DNA from: Obelidium mucronatum | Lineage: Eukaryota > Chytridiomycota > Chytridiomycetes > Chytridiales > Chytriomycetaceae | Reading direction: 5' to 3' | NCBI GenBank assembly: GCA_025765595.1 | Contig: JAIVFH010000025.1 | Span: forward strand, 1 to 64,000 | Length of the DNA: 64,000 nucleotides | In this document: in pieces, positions 8,601 to 21,000 of the stretch | Numbering within the stretch: position 1 is the first letter of the stretch | Layout of the letters: each line of letters begins with the position of its first letter | The notes under the pieces: generated by a model | What the model was told of the DNA's origin: nothing | Seen by the model: the letters and a program-made list of their open reading frames with translations, nothing else | Database searches by the model: none | Made by a program: the position numbers and the translations under genes

Positions 8601-11382
8601 TCGTTTAAAATAAGTGGTTTGAGTCCATGTGGAAGTTTAGTAGTTCCTAAAGAGATGCATTGTTGGTCTTTGATTGAAAATGGCACATAGGCATGCGTGG
8701 TAATAAAAAGATCATCCCAAGACACAAATATGCTTCGTTCGCTGGATTGCGAAGTTTCCCAGACGAATCCGATGGTTTTTGCTAGATATATTTAAAAAGT
8801 CAGTCAACTCATATATGGACTGTTTTGTTGTTGTTTACTTGACAAGTTTGGTATGGAGAAAAGAACGTCAGCTACTGGATCACACAAGTAGGCATCTCCG
8901 TTTTCATCGCGGAAAATAAAACGTGCGCGTTTAGGTTGAGGATAAATTTCTTGAATGGATGTCTTTCATTGATTTTGATTAATGCTAACCAAACAAAAAT
9001 GAAGAGAACAGTTCTCACTTGGTGCTTGACTTCGCTAACCAATGCCCAATCTTCAAGAGAAAAGTGATGTATATGGCCGCTTTCAGTCCCATAAATCAGA
9101 AGCTCGTTTGTCAAAGACACGGCAGTGATCACCAATGATTCCATATCTGAGGGTGGGAAAGTCTTGGTAAAAGACGGAGGAAGGACAATTGCTGTTGGAT
9201 TTTCGATTTTAGTGAAACTTTCAATTTCTAGAAACAACAAACCTCGTTCGTCAATAGAATGCACTTGCAGCCGGCCATCAACTAACAAAACTGCCGCCAT
9301 AGTTGTATTGAGAGATGCTAGTTTTATAGTTCCGAGGTAATCCTGGACGAAAGAGAGAATTTAGTTACGACCACACCCCCAAAACTATATGCGAGTCACC
9401 TTTTGAAAAACATTTTCTCCAGGTTTAAGACTGAGTTTTGGTTTCGGAGCGTTCCATTTAACAACTGGTTTCGGCCAGCCACCTCTATAAAAGTTCATTC
9501 GACTGTTCATTCCGGCTGCAAAGTAAGTGGGACCAATCGCCACGATTGACGGTTCGAACTCGATTTCTTTCTTATACATGAATGTCATCCCTGTAAACCC
9601 GCTTTTGTTTTGGTCAACAATTGTGATTTCCCTTAGCGCTGTCACATATGCCTGCAATAAAATAAAAATGGGCTCAGTGACCTTGCGCAGACGGTGGAGC
9701 TAACTCACAATAACAGTTCCACAGCTGGATCCAATGACTGGAAGCTTAGATAAATATGTATAAACATTTCCACTCCGTGTTCCAACCGTCAAGAAACCAC
9801 CATCATCGGTCCACTCCATTCCAAGTAACCCACCACGATCTTCCTCCAACGTCAAAATCGCATAAACGTCTTTCAAGTCTCCCAATTCGTGGACTTTGAC
9901 ACAGCCGTCACCCGCTGTTGCTGCCTTTTCCAACGCTGCGGATATGCAAACATCGGACAGGTTATCCTTAAAGTTGTGCGATTGAAACACTTCTTGGCCG
10001 ATTTCATTCATATCTGTTCAAAGCGTTAGGTAAGTGCTTTCAAGAGTTTGCAATTCCAATCACAAAAACAAGAAGACGTACTGGTGGATACCACGATAAA
10101 GTAACCGCTCGAAAATCCAATCATCAAAAAACCTTCGCCAAACCATTCGTACGTGACGATACTTCCGTATTTAGACTGAAAAGCGAGCTCAATAGGAGCA
10201 TCGGGTGTGGCCATAGAGTGAAAGAAAATCGTCTTATTGGACAGGACGATTGAGAGAACCAACGATGGGGGTGAGTCAGCCGTCGTGGTACGCATTGTGG
10301 ACCACTTTGGATGAAAATAATTGAATCAGAACACCCTTTTGCCATTATTTTCTGAGGGGGGGATTTTCGTACCTGAAGTTTAGAAGGTTCTCCTTTCAAA
10401 CCCATCTGAAAGATTGTATCTCCATCGACATTGGACAAAGTAAACTATAATTACATCTTCGATTTAGTTTGAAAACCCGTACAGCCAAAAAAAAAAATGT
10501 TTTTTAACACATAACTGTTCCATCTGAACTAGCCACACGCCAGAACATCTTCCTTATTCCAGCAAAGACAAACAATCGCCTTTGAATGTTTACCCAGCAC
10601 TGGAATCTTTTTGGATGTCTTTTTGTTGTACAAGAGCAGGTTTCCTTTCGTCGACCCAACAGCAAGCTACAAAACAAAAAAACAAAAAAAAAAGAAAAAG
10701 AAAAAAGAAGGAATGAAAAAAGGAGATATATTCTTCGATCAGATAGTTGTGCCTTTTTTTGATTGTTTTTTTTTGGACAGACATACCACTTCAGACGAAT
10801 GACTCCAAGCCTGTTGTGAGAGACCTTTCATATTTGTATCTATAGGTGGAATCGATTTGCGTATACTTGCATCCCAGACATAGAGTAATGTGGATCCTTC
10901 AGCAACAGCTACAACCCATTCTCCATCAAAAGACCAACAGAGTGATATGCAAGGTCTAAACAAAAAATTAAAAAACCACGCGTTTAATACGTTATATACG
11001 TGAAAAGATTCGACTGTGACGTACCCTGGAAGCCCAACACTGTCGATACGATGCCCATGACGATCGATCAGATTCAGAATATTATTGACCCTTCAAGAAT
11101 AAAGACAGTTAAGTAGTGCTCCGATCAAAAAAAAAAAGGAGTCGTCAAAAAGTACCCCGATGTGGCCAGGATACTGCAGATGGACTTTTGCCACTTGAAA
11201 TGCACTTGTTGTTGCAGCTGCTGTGGAGTCGGCGGGACTGAATAACCGTGCAGCGACGAGTTCAGAGTGAATATTTTCTGCCAAAAGGATTTACGTTTCG
11301 CATGGTGTGTGTTTCTTTTTTAGTTATTTGCGTGTGCGGGGAGGGGAACCCTTTTTTCTTGGGCTGTTGCTCTCACATTCAT
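5654..11382 (-). CDS. WDR19: Intraflagellar transport protein IFT144 (WDR19)
   Basis: A multi-exon gene spread over about 5.7 kb. The order matches IFT144: N-terminal WD40/beta-propeller exons (about 11280-8380), then alpha-solenoid TPR-like exons (about 8350-6260), including ENDGIPK and [24 protein letters not shown]. Two zinc ribbons close the protein: CPYC ... CIEC near 6150, and CPSC ... CSMC near 5960. IFT144 is a core subunit of the IFT-A complex for retrograde transport in cilia, so this organism makes a flagellum. The start is uncertain. The conserved KIFTL opening at 11277 has no in-frame ATG; ATGAAT at 11382 spliced over a GTGAGA...CAG intron of 99 nt works best. The C-terminus adds a low-complexity Ala/Pro/Thr tail. 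Confidence 0.9.
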
Positions 11383-11598
11383 TTTCCAGATTAATTATTT
11401 TTTTTATTTATTTCTTTCTGAATTGTCAAACAAAAAAAAGAGAAGCAAGCCAAACACACAAAACGCACTTACACACCCCGACGCAAACAAAGCACAGCAT
11501 CTCAAAGGAAAGAACGTAAGTCGCGTAAGAATTAATTCCTTTTTTTTTTGTAAATTAAAAACCAGCTCAAGTAGACAACAGAATCACAAATTAAAAAA
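11383..11598. promoter_or_regulatory. Divergent promoter region, WDR19 / Rho GTPase
   Basis: About 215 bp separate the two divergent starts. The region is A/T-rich with poly-T runs and a C/A-rich stretch (11450-11500). I see no clear TATA element. Confidence 0.4.
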
Positions 11599-12524
11599 AT
11601 GCTGCACCGTGGAAGCACCGTCGACAAAGAGCCAGCCCAGCGCATCCGCAAGAAGCTCGTGATTGTTGGCGACGGATACTGCGGAAAGACTGCCCTCTTG
11701 ATGGTCCAAGCCGGTCTGGCGTTTCCAACTGTAAGCAGAACAAAATGTCCGATTTCTGGTCCCCCCAAAAAATAACCAACACACAATTCCACATACGTAT
11801 ACAATCCACTTGTTCAGTCGTACCATCCAACAATCTTTGAAAACTTTATCACGAGCATTTCAGTGAACGGGAAGCTTATTGATTTATCGCTTTGGGACAC
11901 TGCAGGACAGGAAGACTATGACAGACTGCGTCCATTGAGTTATCCGTGCAGTGATGTGGTCATTATAACATATGCAATCAATAACCGCGAAAGTTTTTGG
12001 TCGCTTGCGGACAAGGTACACACAAAAAAAACCTGGCTGTTTTACGAATCATTCACCACATTATTTTAATTTTTTGGCTGCTAATGATAGTGGAAGCCCG
12101 AAATGAACCACTTTCTGCCAGACGTTCCAAAAGTTCTTGTTGCATTGAAAAAAGATTTACGAAGTGATCCTGATACGATTGAAGAAATGAAGAGATTGTG
12201 TACTGAACCTATTAGCTATGAAGAGGTAATGTGGAAAAAAAATGAATAAGACGCACGCCTCTATCTTAAATTTTATTCGTTTTTTTTTTTTTTTTTTTTT
12301 TTTTGGTGTAAGGGTGCGAAAAAAGCGACAGAAATCGGCGCGAAAAAATACTTCGAGTGTTCATCAAGGACAGGTGAAGGAGTTCCTGAAATATTTGCCT
12401 ATTGTGGTGAGGAAACTGTGCGATTGGTATATGCTTTTTTTTTGACGGAAATACACAATTATTAGCAAAACTTGCACTTCTTTCCAAGAAAAAGCGCGGC
12501 AGTGCTCCATGCAAAGTCCTTTGA
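11599..12524 (+). CDS. Rho/Rac-family small GTPase
   Basis: Five exons joined by short introns. P-loop GDGYCGKT (G1) is in exon 1. Exon 2 has effector region YHPTIFENF and G3 DTAGQE. Exon 3 carries G4 as ALKKDLR, where Rho proteins normally have TK/NKxD. Exon 4 has G5 ECSSRTGEG. The last exon (from 12489) adds KKKRGSAPCKVL, a basic stretch plus a CaaX box (CKVL) for geranylgeranylation. This end is reached only if the intron about 12428-12488 is removed; read-through gives a hydrophobic tail and a stop. It is a molecular switch for actin and polarity at the membrane. The Ala in G4 is unusual and could change nucleotide affinity. Confidence 0.85.
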
Positions 12525-12708
12525 CACGGACAACTCTGCCTCTCTCTGTGTATTGCTTTGATGTTTGATGTTTTAGCCAAGAATAATTAAATAATTTTCT
12601 GAAATCTTAAAATTGTGGAAGTCTGATATTTTTTAATCAACCTTTACATTCAATGAATAAGATTCCAACATTTTTTCCAGACCGCCAAAATCACTCACGT
12701 CCACACTA

Positions 12709-12733
12709 CACACACACACACACACACACACAC
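12709..12733. repeat. (CA)n microsatellite
   Basis: A run of about 12 CA dinucleotides lies in the short gap between the ends of the convergent Rho GTPase and AsnRS genes. Confidence 0.9.
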
Positions 12734-12776
12734 CTACTGCACCCACACAAAAATCCCACAACAGTCATCACAAAAC

Positions 12777-14962
12777 TTATGGTTGACATCTTCCTGGGAA
12801 ACGTGGGTACCAACAGGTCTCTCTGACAGTGTAGCAGTTGAGCAACCAAGCAACAAAACGCTCAACACCCAAACCAAATCCACCGTGCTCGCAGGTTCCG
12901 TATTTACGTTGGTCAGTAAACCTAAAAAAAAAAAAACCAACCATTTTGAGAATCAACAAAAAGAAAAAAAAGACAAACAAACAAACAAACCAGTAATATG
13001 GAGTAGCATCAATTCCTTCTCTCTTGTAGGCTTCCATCAACTCAACATAGTCACTGATTCTCATACTTCCCCCAACAATCTCTCCAACTCCAGGCATCAA
13101 AACATCAACCGAGTCCGTCAATCTCCTGTCATCATCACATCTCTTCATGTAGAAACTCTTGATTTCAACTGGGAATTTGCATAAAAAGATGGGTTCGCCA
13201 ATAGTATCCGTCATTCGACGTTCAGGAGACTCTGGAATGTCTTCTCCAAATTCAAATGGTTTTCCAGTCTTTTCGTTGATAATGTTGCGTTCGTTGAGCC
13301 AGGCGATCGCTTCAGTGTATGGCATACGCTTGAATGGTCTGGAAGGTGGCTTGAAGTCCGGGTTGAGTTCCTTCATCAGTTGGGATCCAAGAGGGTCGTT
13401 CATGACGGTTTCAACAACTCCACAAATCTAAAATAAAAAATAAAAAATAAATAAAAAAATGAAAAAATAAAAAAGAGTAAGAAAGAAATGATTTGAGAAG
13501 AATTAAATGCATTTGACACAAACATACCATATCTTCAATGTTTTGCAACAGGTCGTCAAAGTCAATAAAGGCATATTCAGCTTCACAGTGCGTGAATTGA
13601 GACAAGTGACGTCTCGTGTGAGAGTTTTCGGCACGGAAACTTTCAGCGATACAGAATGAATCTCCTACACTTGGCAATGTGGTTTCCAAGTACAATTGCG
13701 ACGATTGAGTCAAGTATGCTTCTTCTCCGTAATATTTGAAACCGAAAAGAGTTGCTCCTCCTTCGACTTGGGTTTGCACCATCAAGGGAGGAGTGATTTC
13801 CGTAACTTGCTTTGACTCAAAGTGGGAACGGAAAGCTTTGATAATCAAACTACGCATCTTGAGAATAGAGGAAGCTTTGTCACCACGGATAACGAGGTGG
13901 CGAAGGTTGTAGAGAACTTCTGGGTTGGATTCCTGTGTTTTTGTTTGTTAAAAATTGCATGAAAAAATTCTCTGATATCAATTTACCTCGTTGAATTGGG
14001 TTTCGAAACTCTCGTCACCAGATGGTGCACGGCCAATAAGTTCCCAGTAGTCAACAACAAGTTCGTGACCTCCTGGTGCCTTTTTACCAGCTGGAACTTC
14101 GTTGAGCAGTCCATACACTTTGACAGTTGATTCGCGAGTGAGGGTCAAGGCATCGTAAGTGTGACACTAACAAAAAAAACTGTCAGAACACTGGTAGATC
14201 AAGGAGTTTTATGTGGTAAGAAACCCCAGATCCTTACCACACGTCCCTTCAAGAGGCATTGCAAGAGACCAGTTCCATCACGAAGGACCAAGAACATCAT
14301 ATCCTTGCCTTGCACACGCATGTTGTGGACCCATCCGTTGACAGCGACTCTCTTTCCGCGGTTGTTGACTCCCTGGCCAATCTTGATCTATGTTTCATCA
14401 ATGGAGTCAATGGAGTCAGTGGAGCGCAACACACAAGCCTCTGCTCTCCCACCTTTGTCGCAGCGCCCAGCGACTCGTCGTTGACGAGCACAATGTTCTT
14501 TGCCTCCTCGAGCCGCTTTTCGTCGTCGCCGGCGCGCGCCGCCTTCTCGGCCTGCGTTGCAGAGTGTTAGCGCCCCTTCACCGCACCGCACCGCCCGCAC
14601 GCACGCACCGCGTCCTTCGCGCGCAGCTCCGCGGCCTTCGCGCGCTTCTTCTCCTCGGCCTCCCACAGCTTCTTCGCCTTCTTGCGCCCGGCGCCGCTGA
14701 TCTCCTTGAAGCCCTCGACGAGGTCTTTGCGCACAAGCAGCGCCACGCCGTCGGCCGCCGCGCCCGCCGCCATCGCGCGCAGCGTGCTCTTGAACGGCAT
14801 CTTCTCGCTGCCCGTGCCGCTGGCGTCGTGCCCTGAGACTTCGCACACGTGGAGCGCGCTCGTGTTTTCCTTTTCTGCAAACAAGGAAATGCGGTTGCGG
14901 CGAAGCCGGTTAGTCGCCAGTGTCGCTGGCGCCGCAGGAAGTGTCGTGCGTGACTCACCCAT
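12777..14962 (-). CDS. Cytosolic asparaginyl-tRNA synthetase
   Basis: A class II aminoacyl-tRNA synthetase that charges tRNA-Asn. The eukaryote-specific N-terminal extension is present ([19 protein letters not shown]). The catalytic core includes [28 protein letters not shown] (motif 2 region), [20 protein letters not shown] and motif 3 [15 protein letters not shown]. The protein ends normally at [10 protein letters not shown]. The first coding exon is only ATGG (14959-14962), followed by a GTGAGT intron. The second exon (about 14570-14880) is strikingly GC-rich compared with the rest of the gene, which has ordinary composition. Confidence 0.92.
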
Positions 14963-15105
14963 GTCGGTGTTGTTTTTTTTTTTTCTTCTTTTTGCTTGTG
15001 TGATTCACCCTCAATAAATTATTAAAAAAAAACAAATCTTCCCATCGACAAAGAACCAATCCCTTTCCTTTCTGGATTCAGAAGAGAACATAAAATCCAC
15101 ACGCT

Positions 15106-16000
15106 TCAGATATCCTGTCCATCCGCCTTAATCCACTCGGGACGGACAACCACCAAATCTAAATACTCCTCTCGCCCCTGCCAGTAACCACACGGATTGA
15201 ATTTCCCTTCATCATCCATGTGTCCTGATAACAAAAAACAAGAAGGGGGGCTCAGCATCATGAAACATTCAATCAAAACCAAGAACTCACCAGGACATTC
15301 AAGGTTTCCATTTCTGTTCTTGAACTTTGATGGACGAAGTCTACCCGTAGCGCCTACAGTATAGAGGACAAATTTCCAAATCGTTGGAATCAGATACTGT
15401 ATTCCTTCCTTCGACGAAAGAATACATACACTTTGGACATTTCGGAAAGCAGCCCTCCTGGATACACGCCACAATACGCGCCTGCATTTCTGCCTTTGTT
15501 CCACTTTGGATCTGATCGTTTCTTTGCAGAGCCGCCTTCAGCTGTTTGGCGTTCGCAGTCAAGATTGCCTTCATCTGGTCGCGTGAGGGGATCCCGCCAG
15601 GTCCCGCTTTAAACTCGTCGTCGTCGTCGTCGTCGTCGTCATCTTCTTCCTTTTCGTCATCATCTTCTTCCTTCTTTATCGCGGTCTTTTTCAGTTTCTT
15701 TGACGCCGGCTTCGTTGCTGGTCTCTTTGTGCTCTTTGCCTTCTTGCCTGACTTCTTGCCGTCTTCTTCGTCTTCTTCTTCGTCTGCTTCGTCGTCGTCT
15801 TCGTCTTCTTTTTCGCTGCTTTCGTCCAACTCAACTTCAGAATCCGAATCGTCGTTCGACTTTCGGCGCCTCTTGGCAGTCGTCTTTGTGGACTTCTTTA
15901 CGACAACTTCTTCTTCTTCTTCTTCTTCGTCGTCTTCTTCTTTGCTCGTGTAAACAACTGGTTTCGCCGAACGGCCGCTGCGTCGAGGTCGGGTGGACAT
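15106..16000 (-). CDS. Acidic nuclear protein with PADR1-type zinc domain
   Basis: Three exons. The N-terminal two thirds is low complexity: long Glu/Asp runs alternating with Lys-rich patches, typical of chromatin-associated proteins. A short helical segment (QMKAILTANAKQLKAALQRND) follows, then Cys residues spread as KCPKC ... LECPG ... FNPCGYWQG. This fits the PADR1 zinc-binding fold seen in PARP-1-like proteins. No PARP catalytic domain, BRCT or WGR domain follows, since the protein ends at ADGQDI shortly after. It is probably a DNA- or chromatin-binding factor. The PADR1 assignment rests on Cys spacing and the surrounding residues, so the function stays open. Confidence 0.7.
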
Positions 16001-16103
16001 TAACTAAAATTTAATATTAATAATAATAATAAATTGAAATTAAAGTATAGTAAATTAATCAATATTTGGAGCAGTTTTAACTTTATCAATATTCAACAAG
16101 GTC

Positions 16104-16881
16104 TCACAAACTGTCATTAAACACGCGTTCGTACAATTCTTAAAAAGGGGGGGAGAACATGTAAATTGAACAAGAATAAGAACCTTAAAAAAAAAACAAT
16201 AATAAAAAAAAATATCAGTTTTAATACGGTACCTTGCTTTCCGCTGATGGCTTGCAAGTCACTGTTCTTTTTCGCATACGTTTCCAGTTCCTCAAAAGTC
16301 GCTTTTCCACTCTCCACCTTCACACCAATTTTATCCTTTGTCCAAGACTCGTAACGAGCTTTTCTCATCTTGTCCAAGCGACCATCTTCGACAAGCTTGG
16401 CTGCATTCAAGAGTCCTTTGGCAAACACATCCATACTTCCAATATGGGCAATGAACAAATCTAGTAAACTGTTTAAGCTGGAAAAAAAAAACCCCCCACA
16501 AAGAAATACAGTCAATACCTTCCAAATCAGTAGACTCGCGACGCACTTTGCAATCAAAATTAAGTCCACCCGTCTTGAATCCACCCTATGTGTAGTGATA
16601 CAAAAGTCATCAATACGTGACACCGACTATGTTTTTTTCAGGGGATATTTTTACCATATCAATCAAAGCCTTCATAACAAGAGTAGCTTTGCGCTCATCC
16701 ATTAAAAACTGATCGGTATCCCATCCAAGCAATTCATCGCCCGTGTTGCAATCAATAGACCCAAGTTTGCCATAGGCGGCACTCAAAACAATGTCATGTT
16801 CATACGAATGCCCAGCTAGAGTCGTGTGGTTTGGTTCAATGTTGAGGAGGAAGTGGTCATCCAAATCATAGTGTTCTTGAT

Positions 16882-16922
<41 letters not shown>

Positions 16923-18027
16923 GTGAGCCATATGCAGTAAACAAAAAAAAAAAAAAGCACAACACAACTCACTCAAAAAACACATGACAGTTTGAGCATC
17001 ATAATCATACTGATGCTTCGTCGGCTCCTTTGGTTTCGGCTCAATATAAAACTGAAACGTGGCTCCAATTGCCTTTTTATGAGCAACAGCCATATGGAAA
17101 AAGTCTGCCATATGATCCAATTCCTTCTTCAAATCAGTATTGAGAAGCGTTTGATACCCTTCTCTACCACCCCAAAACACGTATCCTTCTCCTCCCAGCT
17201 TTTGCGTGACTTCCATGGCTTTCTTGACTTGAGCACATGCCTGTGCAAACACCTTCACGTCTGGGTTTGTGGCTGCTCCGCATGCGAATTTCGGGTGCGA
17301 AAATAAGTTTGCAGTTCTAGAATTGAGACTCTAATCAATGACTCTGTTGATACCTAAGGGGGGGGGGGGGGGGGGGGGGGGGGGGGATTTTTTTTTTCTT
17401 TCTTCTCATTACCCCCACAGAAGCTTCACCCCAGTCTCCGTTTGCTTGGCCAACATGTAATCCGTAACCTTATCAAGCAACTTATTTGTTTCGTCGATGG
17501 TGGCCAGCTCTGGCGCCACGTCTCTGTCGTGGAACGCGTAGAATCCAACGCCAAGCTTGACAAAGAATTCAAATGCCGCGTCAACACGCGCACAGCAGGA
17601 GGCGACAAGGTCGTCAAAAGACACTGAGGTGTCGTCTGCGGTATCCCATGGACGGAAGAGTGTTTGTGGCTGCCGAAACAAAAAAAAAAAAACACTGTGA
17701 GGTTGAAGGATGGAAATAGTTGCCACCCGAAAACAACTGACCCCAAACGGGTCGGATCCCACGCCGCGGAAAGAATGCCAATAAACGACCGAGAATCGAC
17801 ACCAGTCAGACTGCATACGAAGGGAGCGGTGAGAACTTGGTGGCATAAACAAAACAAAAAAGCAACGGTGATTTTACCATCTTCTTGCCAAGCACCAACT
17901 GGTCCTTGTTGTAGTATCGGAACGACAGCGCATCTTTCGTCTTTTCGCCTTTGAATGCGATTTCCTTTGTTGCAAAGTACGTCTTCTGCTTCTTTGGGGC
18001 TGCGTCGCGGTCCTTTCTTGGAGACAT
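16104..18027 (-). CDS. xylA: Xylose isomerase
   Basis: Converts D-xylose to D-xylulose. The characteristic segments occur across about seven exons: [35 protein letters not shown] (catalytic His region), [29 protein letters not shown] (metal-binding Glu/Asp), [17 protein letters not shown] and [11 protein letters not shown]. The end [13 protein letters not shown] is reached through a short last exon. Most fungi use the reductase/dehydrogenase route. Isomerases occur in some chytrids and in Neocallimastigomycota and are thought to come from bacteria, but this copy has many introns and so has been resident a long time. One intron holds a run of 29 C on the sense strand and another a run of 39 A. 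Confidence 0.93.
16883..16921. repeat. Poly-T tract, 39 nt
   Basis: A homopolymer inside a xylose isomerase intron (poly-A on the sense strand). Its length is likely to be unreliable in the assembly. Confidence 0.9.
17358..17386. repeat. Poly-G tract, 29 nt
   Basis: A homopolymer inside a xylose isomerase intron; it is poly-C on the transcribed (sense) strand. Confidence 0.9.
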
Positions 18028-18073
18028 TTTTGTTGAGAATATTTCTTTTTATTCAAATTTCATGGCTTTTTTT

Positions 18074-21000
18074 TCATGCCAACAGGTCATCAAGATCCTC
18101 CTCCTTGAACTCTTGCGCGGCACTGCCTGACCCATCTGCAGGGAACCCAAAGTCGTCATCGTCAAAGTTCAAATCGTTCTTTTGAAGAAAGAAAAAATAG
18201 AGTTAATAACCAACAGTAGTTCTTACCACAAAAAGTACTACTCACAGCGTCTGCAGGTGCGGGTGCATCTGCACCTCCAAATCCAAAATCATCTTCTCCG
18301 CTGGCTGCCCCTGATGCAGAGTGCTGTATAAATTCCTGTCATGTTTAGAATAAAAAACAAAGCAAACAAACAAATAAAAAAAACAAGAAATACTTACAAA
18401 TCCGTCGGCTTCGACAAGCTGATTAGACACTGGATTGGGCGATTGTGGGGCAGATACAAAAGATTGTGGTTTGGCCACTGGAGACTGGTTGGCAGATTGA
18501 GGGGTTGGGACGGCAATCTGTGGCGGTGCGACAGGTGAGGTCATAACAGCCGCTTTTTGCGCTGGAGATTTTGGAAGCGGGCTAATTGCTCTTGCTGGTT
18601 GCTCGTGTGGTTGGGCCGGTGCAATTTCTGGGGGTCCATTGGGGAACTTCTTCTTGAGCTCGCCAATGAAATCAATATCCAGAACATCCTTCCAGTCAAC
18701 ATAGTCAGCAGCAGGTACAGCCTTCTTGTTTGATCTGAAGTGCTCCAAAAACAGACCGTACTCCACATCTGGGAACAAGTTCGCGTATTGAGCTGGGTCG
18801 GCCAATGAGTCGGCCACCTTCTTTTTGTTGGCTTTCACTAGAGACTCCTTCCACAAAGCAACAACTCTACTGATGTGAGATGGAAGATATGTGCGCGCGA
18901 GGAAAGCTGCTTCAGCGTGTCGGTTGGTGGATACCAAGAGATCAATCGCTTTTTCAACTTGATTGCTGATCATAAAGCAAGTGAATGCAATATTGTGCTT
19001 TCCCTTTTCGACAGCAAGTTCGGCCAACTGTCTGATACCCTTTGCATTACCAGAAGCTTGGTAGTACAATAAAAGACCTTCGATATCGCCAGCCTTTAAC
19101 AGGCAGTCTTCGGCAAGATCGAACTATTGTGGTTATAAAAATTAGCGTGTGGAAAAAAAAAGTCAAACTTCACCACTCACCATCCAGTTGGACAATGCCA
19201 AGTCTCCAACCAGCTTCCAATTATGCTCTTGATCAATTTCTTTGGCAATCTCGTGTGCAATTTGGATTTTTCCCAACTGAACAGCCAAATCAAATCTGTG
19301 CTCTGGATCAACAGACACATTCAAAGCTTCTTCTCTCAGGTTTTGACTTTCCAAGAATCTGGCGATTCTACCACGCTGGTCAGCGGGCACGTTCGGGAGA
19401 ACAGCCTGGGCCGATGCCAAGTCTCCTCGGAGAATGTGGGTTTGGTATTCAATCAAACTGACGGGAAGCGCATAAGAGAATACGTTCAAGTCCTTGTCGG
19501 CCAAGTAAACTCGATTATCACGAGGAATATAACCCAACAAATACATGGTGCTGAAAACGAAGGTTTTTAGGCAAGTAAATAACAAAACAAAATAAGGGGT
19601 ACCCACGTGTCAAAGTGGCTAATTGTAGAAACGTTTCCTCCAACAAGATAGTTCAAACGATTGGCTGTGTTTGTGTAGATAAAGCAATCGCCAACCCAGC
19701 AAGCCGTCTTGATTCTGAGGCCATATTTAATAACAACAACGCAGAAATCAAAGGACTTACGTTTCAGACACTTCCGCAACAAAATCGAAGGCTGATTCAA
19801 TTCCTTCTTCTCCAATCGAATGGGCGCCATGAGTGTCCAAATACTGCTGATACGCCACACGATTGAATTTCAGGACATACGCAATATCGTCGCAGCAGAT
19901 AGCCACAAGGTCGGATTCCGACCAGAATACATTCTTTACAACGACATCCACACGTCGGACTGTAACACCAGTCTCCCAATCATAAAAGTTGAGGAACGAG
20001 TTGCTGCGAACACCGAGCAATGGTCCACCAAAGATTCCTTCGGCGCTGTAGCTTGGCTTAATTTGTACATTGGTCTTCTCCTTAAAGTTCTTGAAGAGTT
20101 TGATTTTTGATGAAGATTCGCGCGTGGCATATTCGTTGCTGTCCATCGCCCAAACAAACTCCAATGCGCTTCCAAACTCCTTGTTTCGCCAGGCAAGAGC
20201 AGTGTAAATAATCCATTCTCCGTCACCGCAAACAACCACAAACCTGCAAACAAACAGGAAAACAAAGTGATTGTTGAGTTCTCAGTAGGAAAATATAGTC
20301 AGTCATTTTGACTAACCGGCCATTTGGACTATGCTGCAAGCTCTGTGGATAGACTTCACAGCTTCCGAGTTCTTTTGTTGGAAGCATCATTTTTTCCCCA
20401 TCCTTCACATTCTCTTCGGACGATGCCTTAATGTTTGCAGTTTTGATTTCACTGTGCTTTGCCCAAATGATCTTTCCACTGTTGTCCATACTGACAGAAG
20501 GTTCTTCACGACCAAGCTAGACGCAGGAAGAGTTAACACTCCAAAAAAACAAAAACACCTATCCAAACCTTGACGACAATCGTTCCTTCGTCATAACCGA
20601 AACCAATATCGTTGCTTCCCTTAATATATGCCGTAGCCCACACACGTTCCATTCCGTAATTCAAGGTGTTTTCCAGACGGTATGTGTTGGCATGCCAGAT
20701 GCGCACAGTTCCTGATGCGAAAAATTAAAACCCAAGAAGTTGTATGGATATCTTCACAAGAAAAATATGCCAACCATCTTCACTTCCAGAGATGATAATT
20801 GGCAGTTCAGGGTGGAATGCCACAACAGTAACGTTTTGAGTGTGCCCTTCCAGAGTCTGAACACAGGTTTTATTTTGGTAATCCCAAATCTTGATCATCC
20901 TAAAGCAAAATAATAAAATTAGAAAGGAATTGAGGAATGTGATACGCACTTGTCATCAGCACCTGTGATAAGGTATGGCTTATCACCGCCGTGGTAGTAA

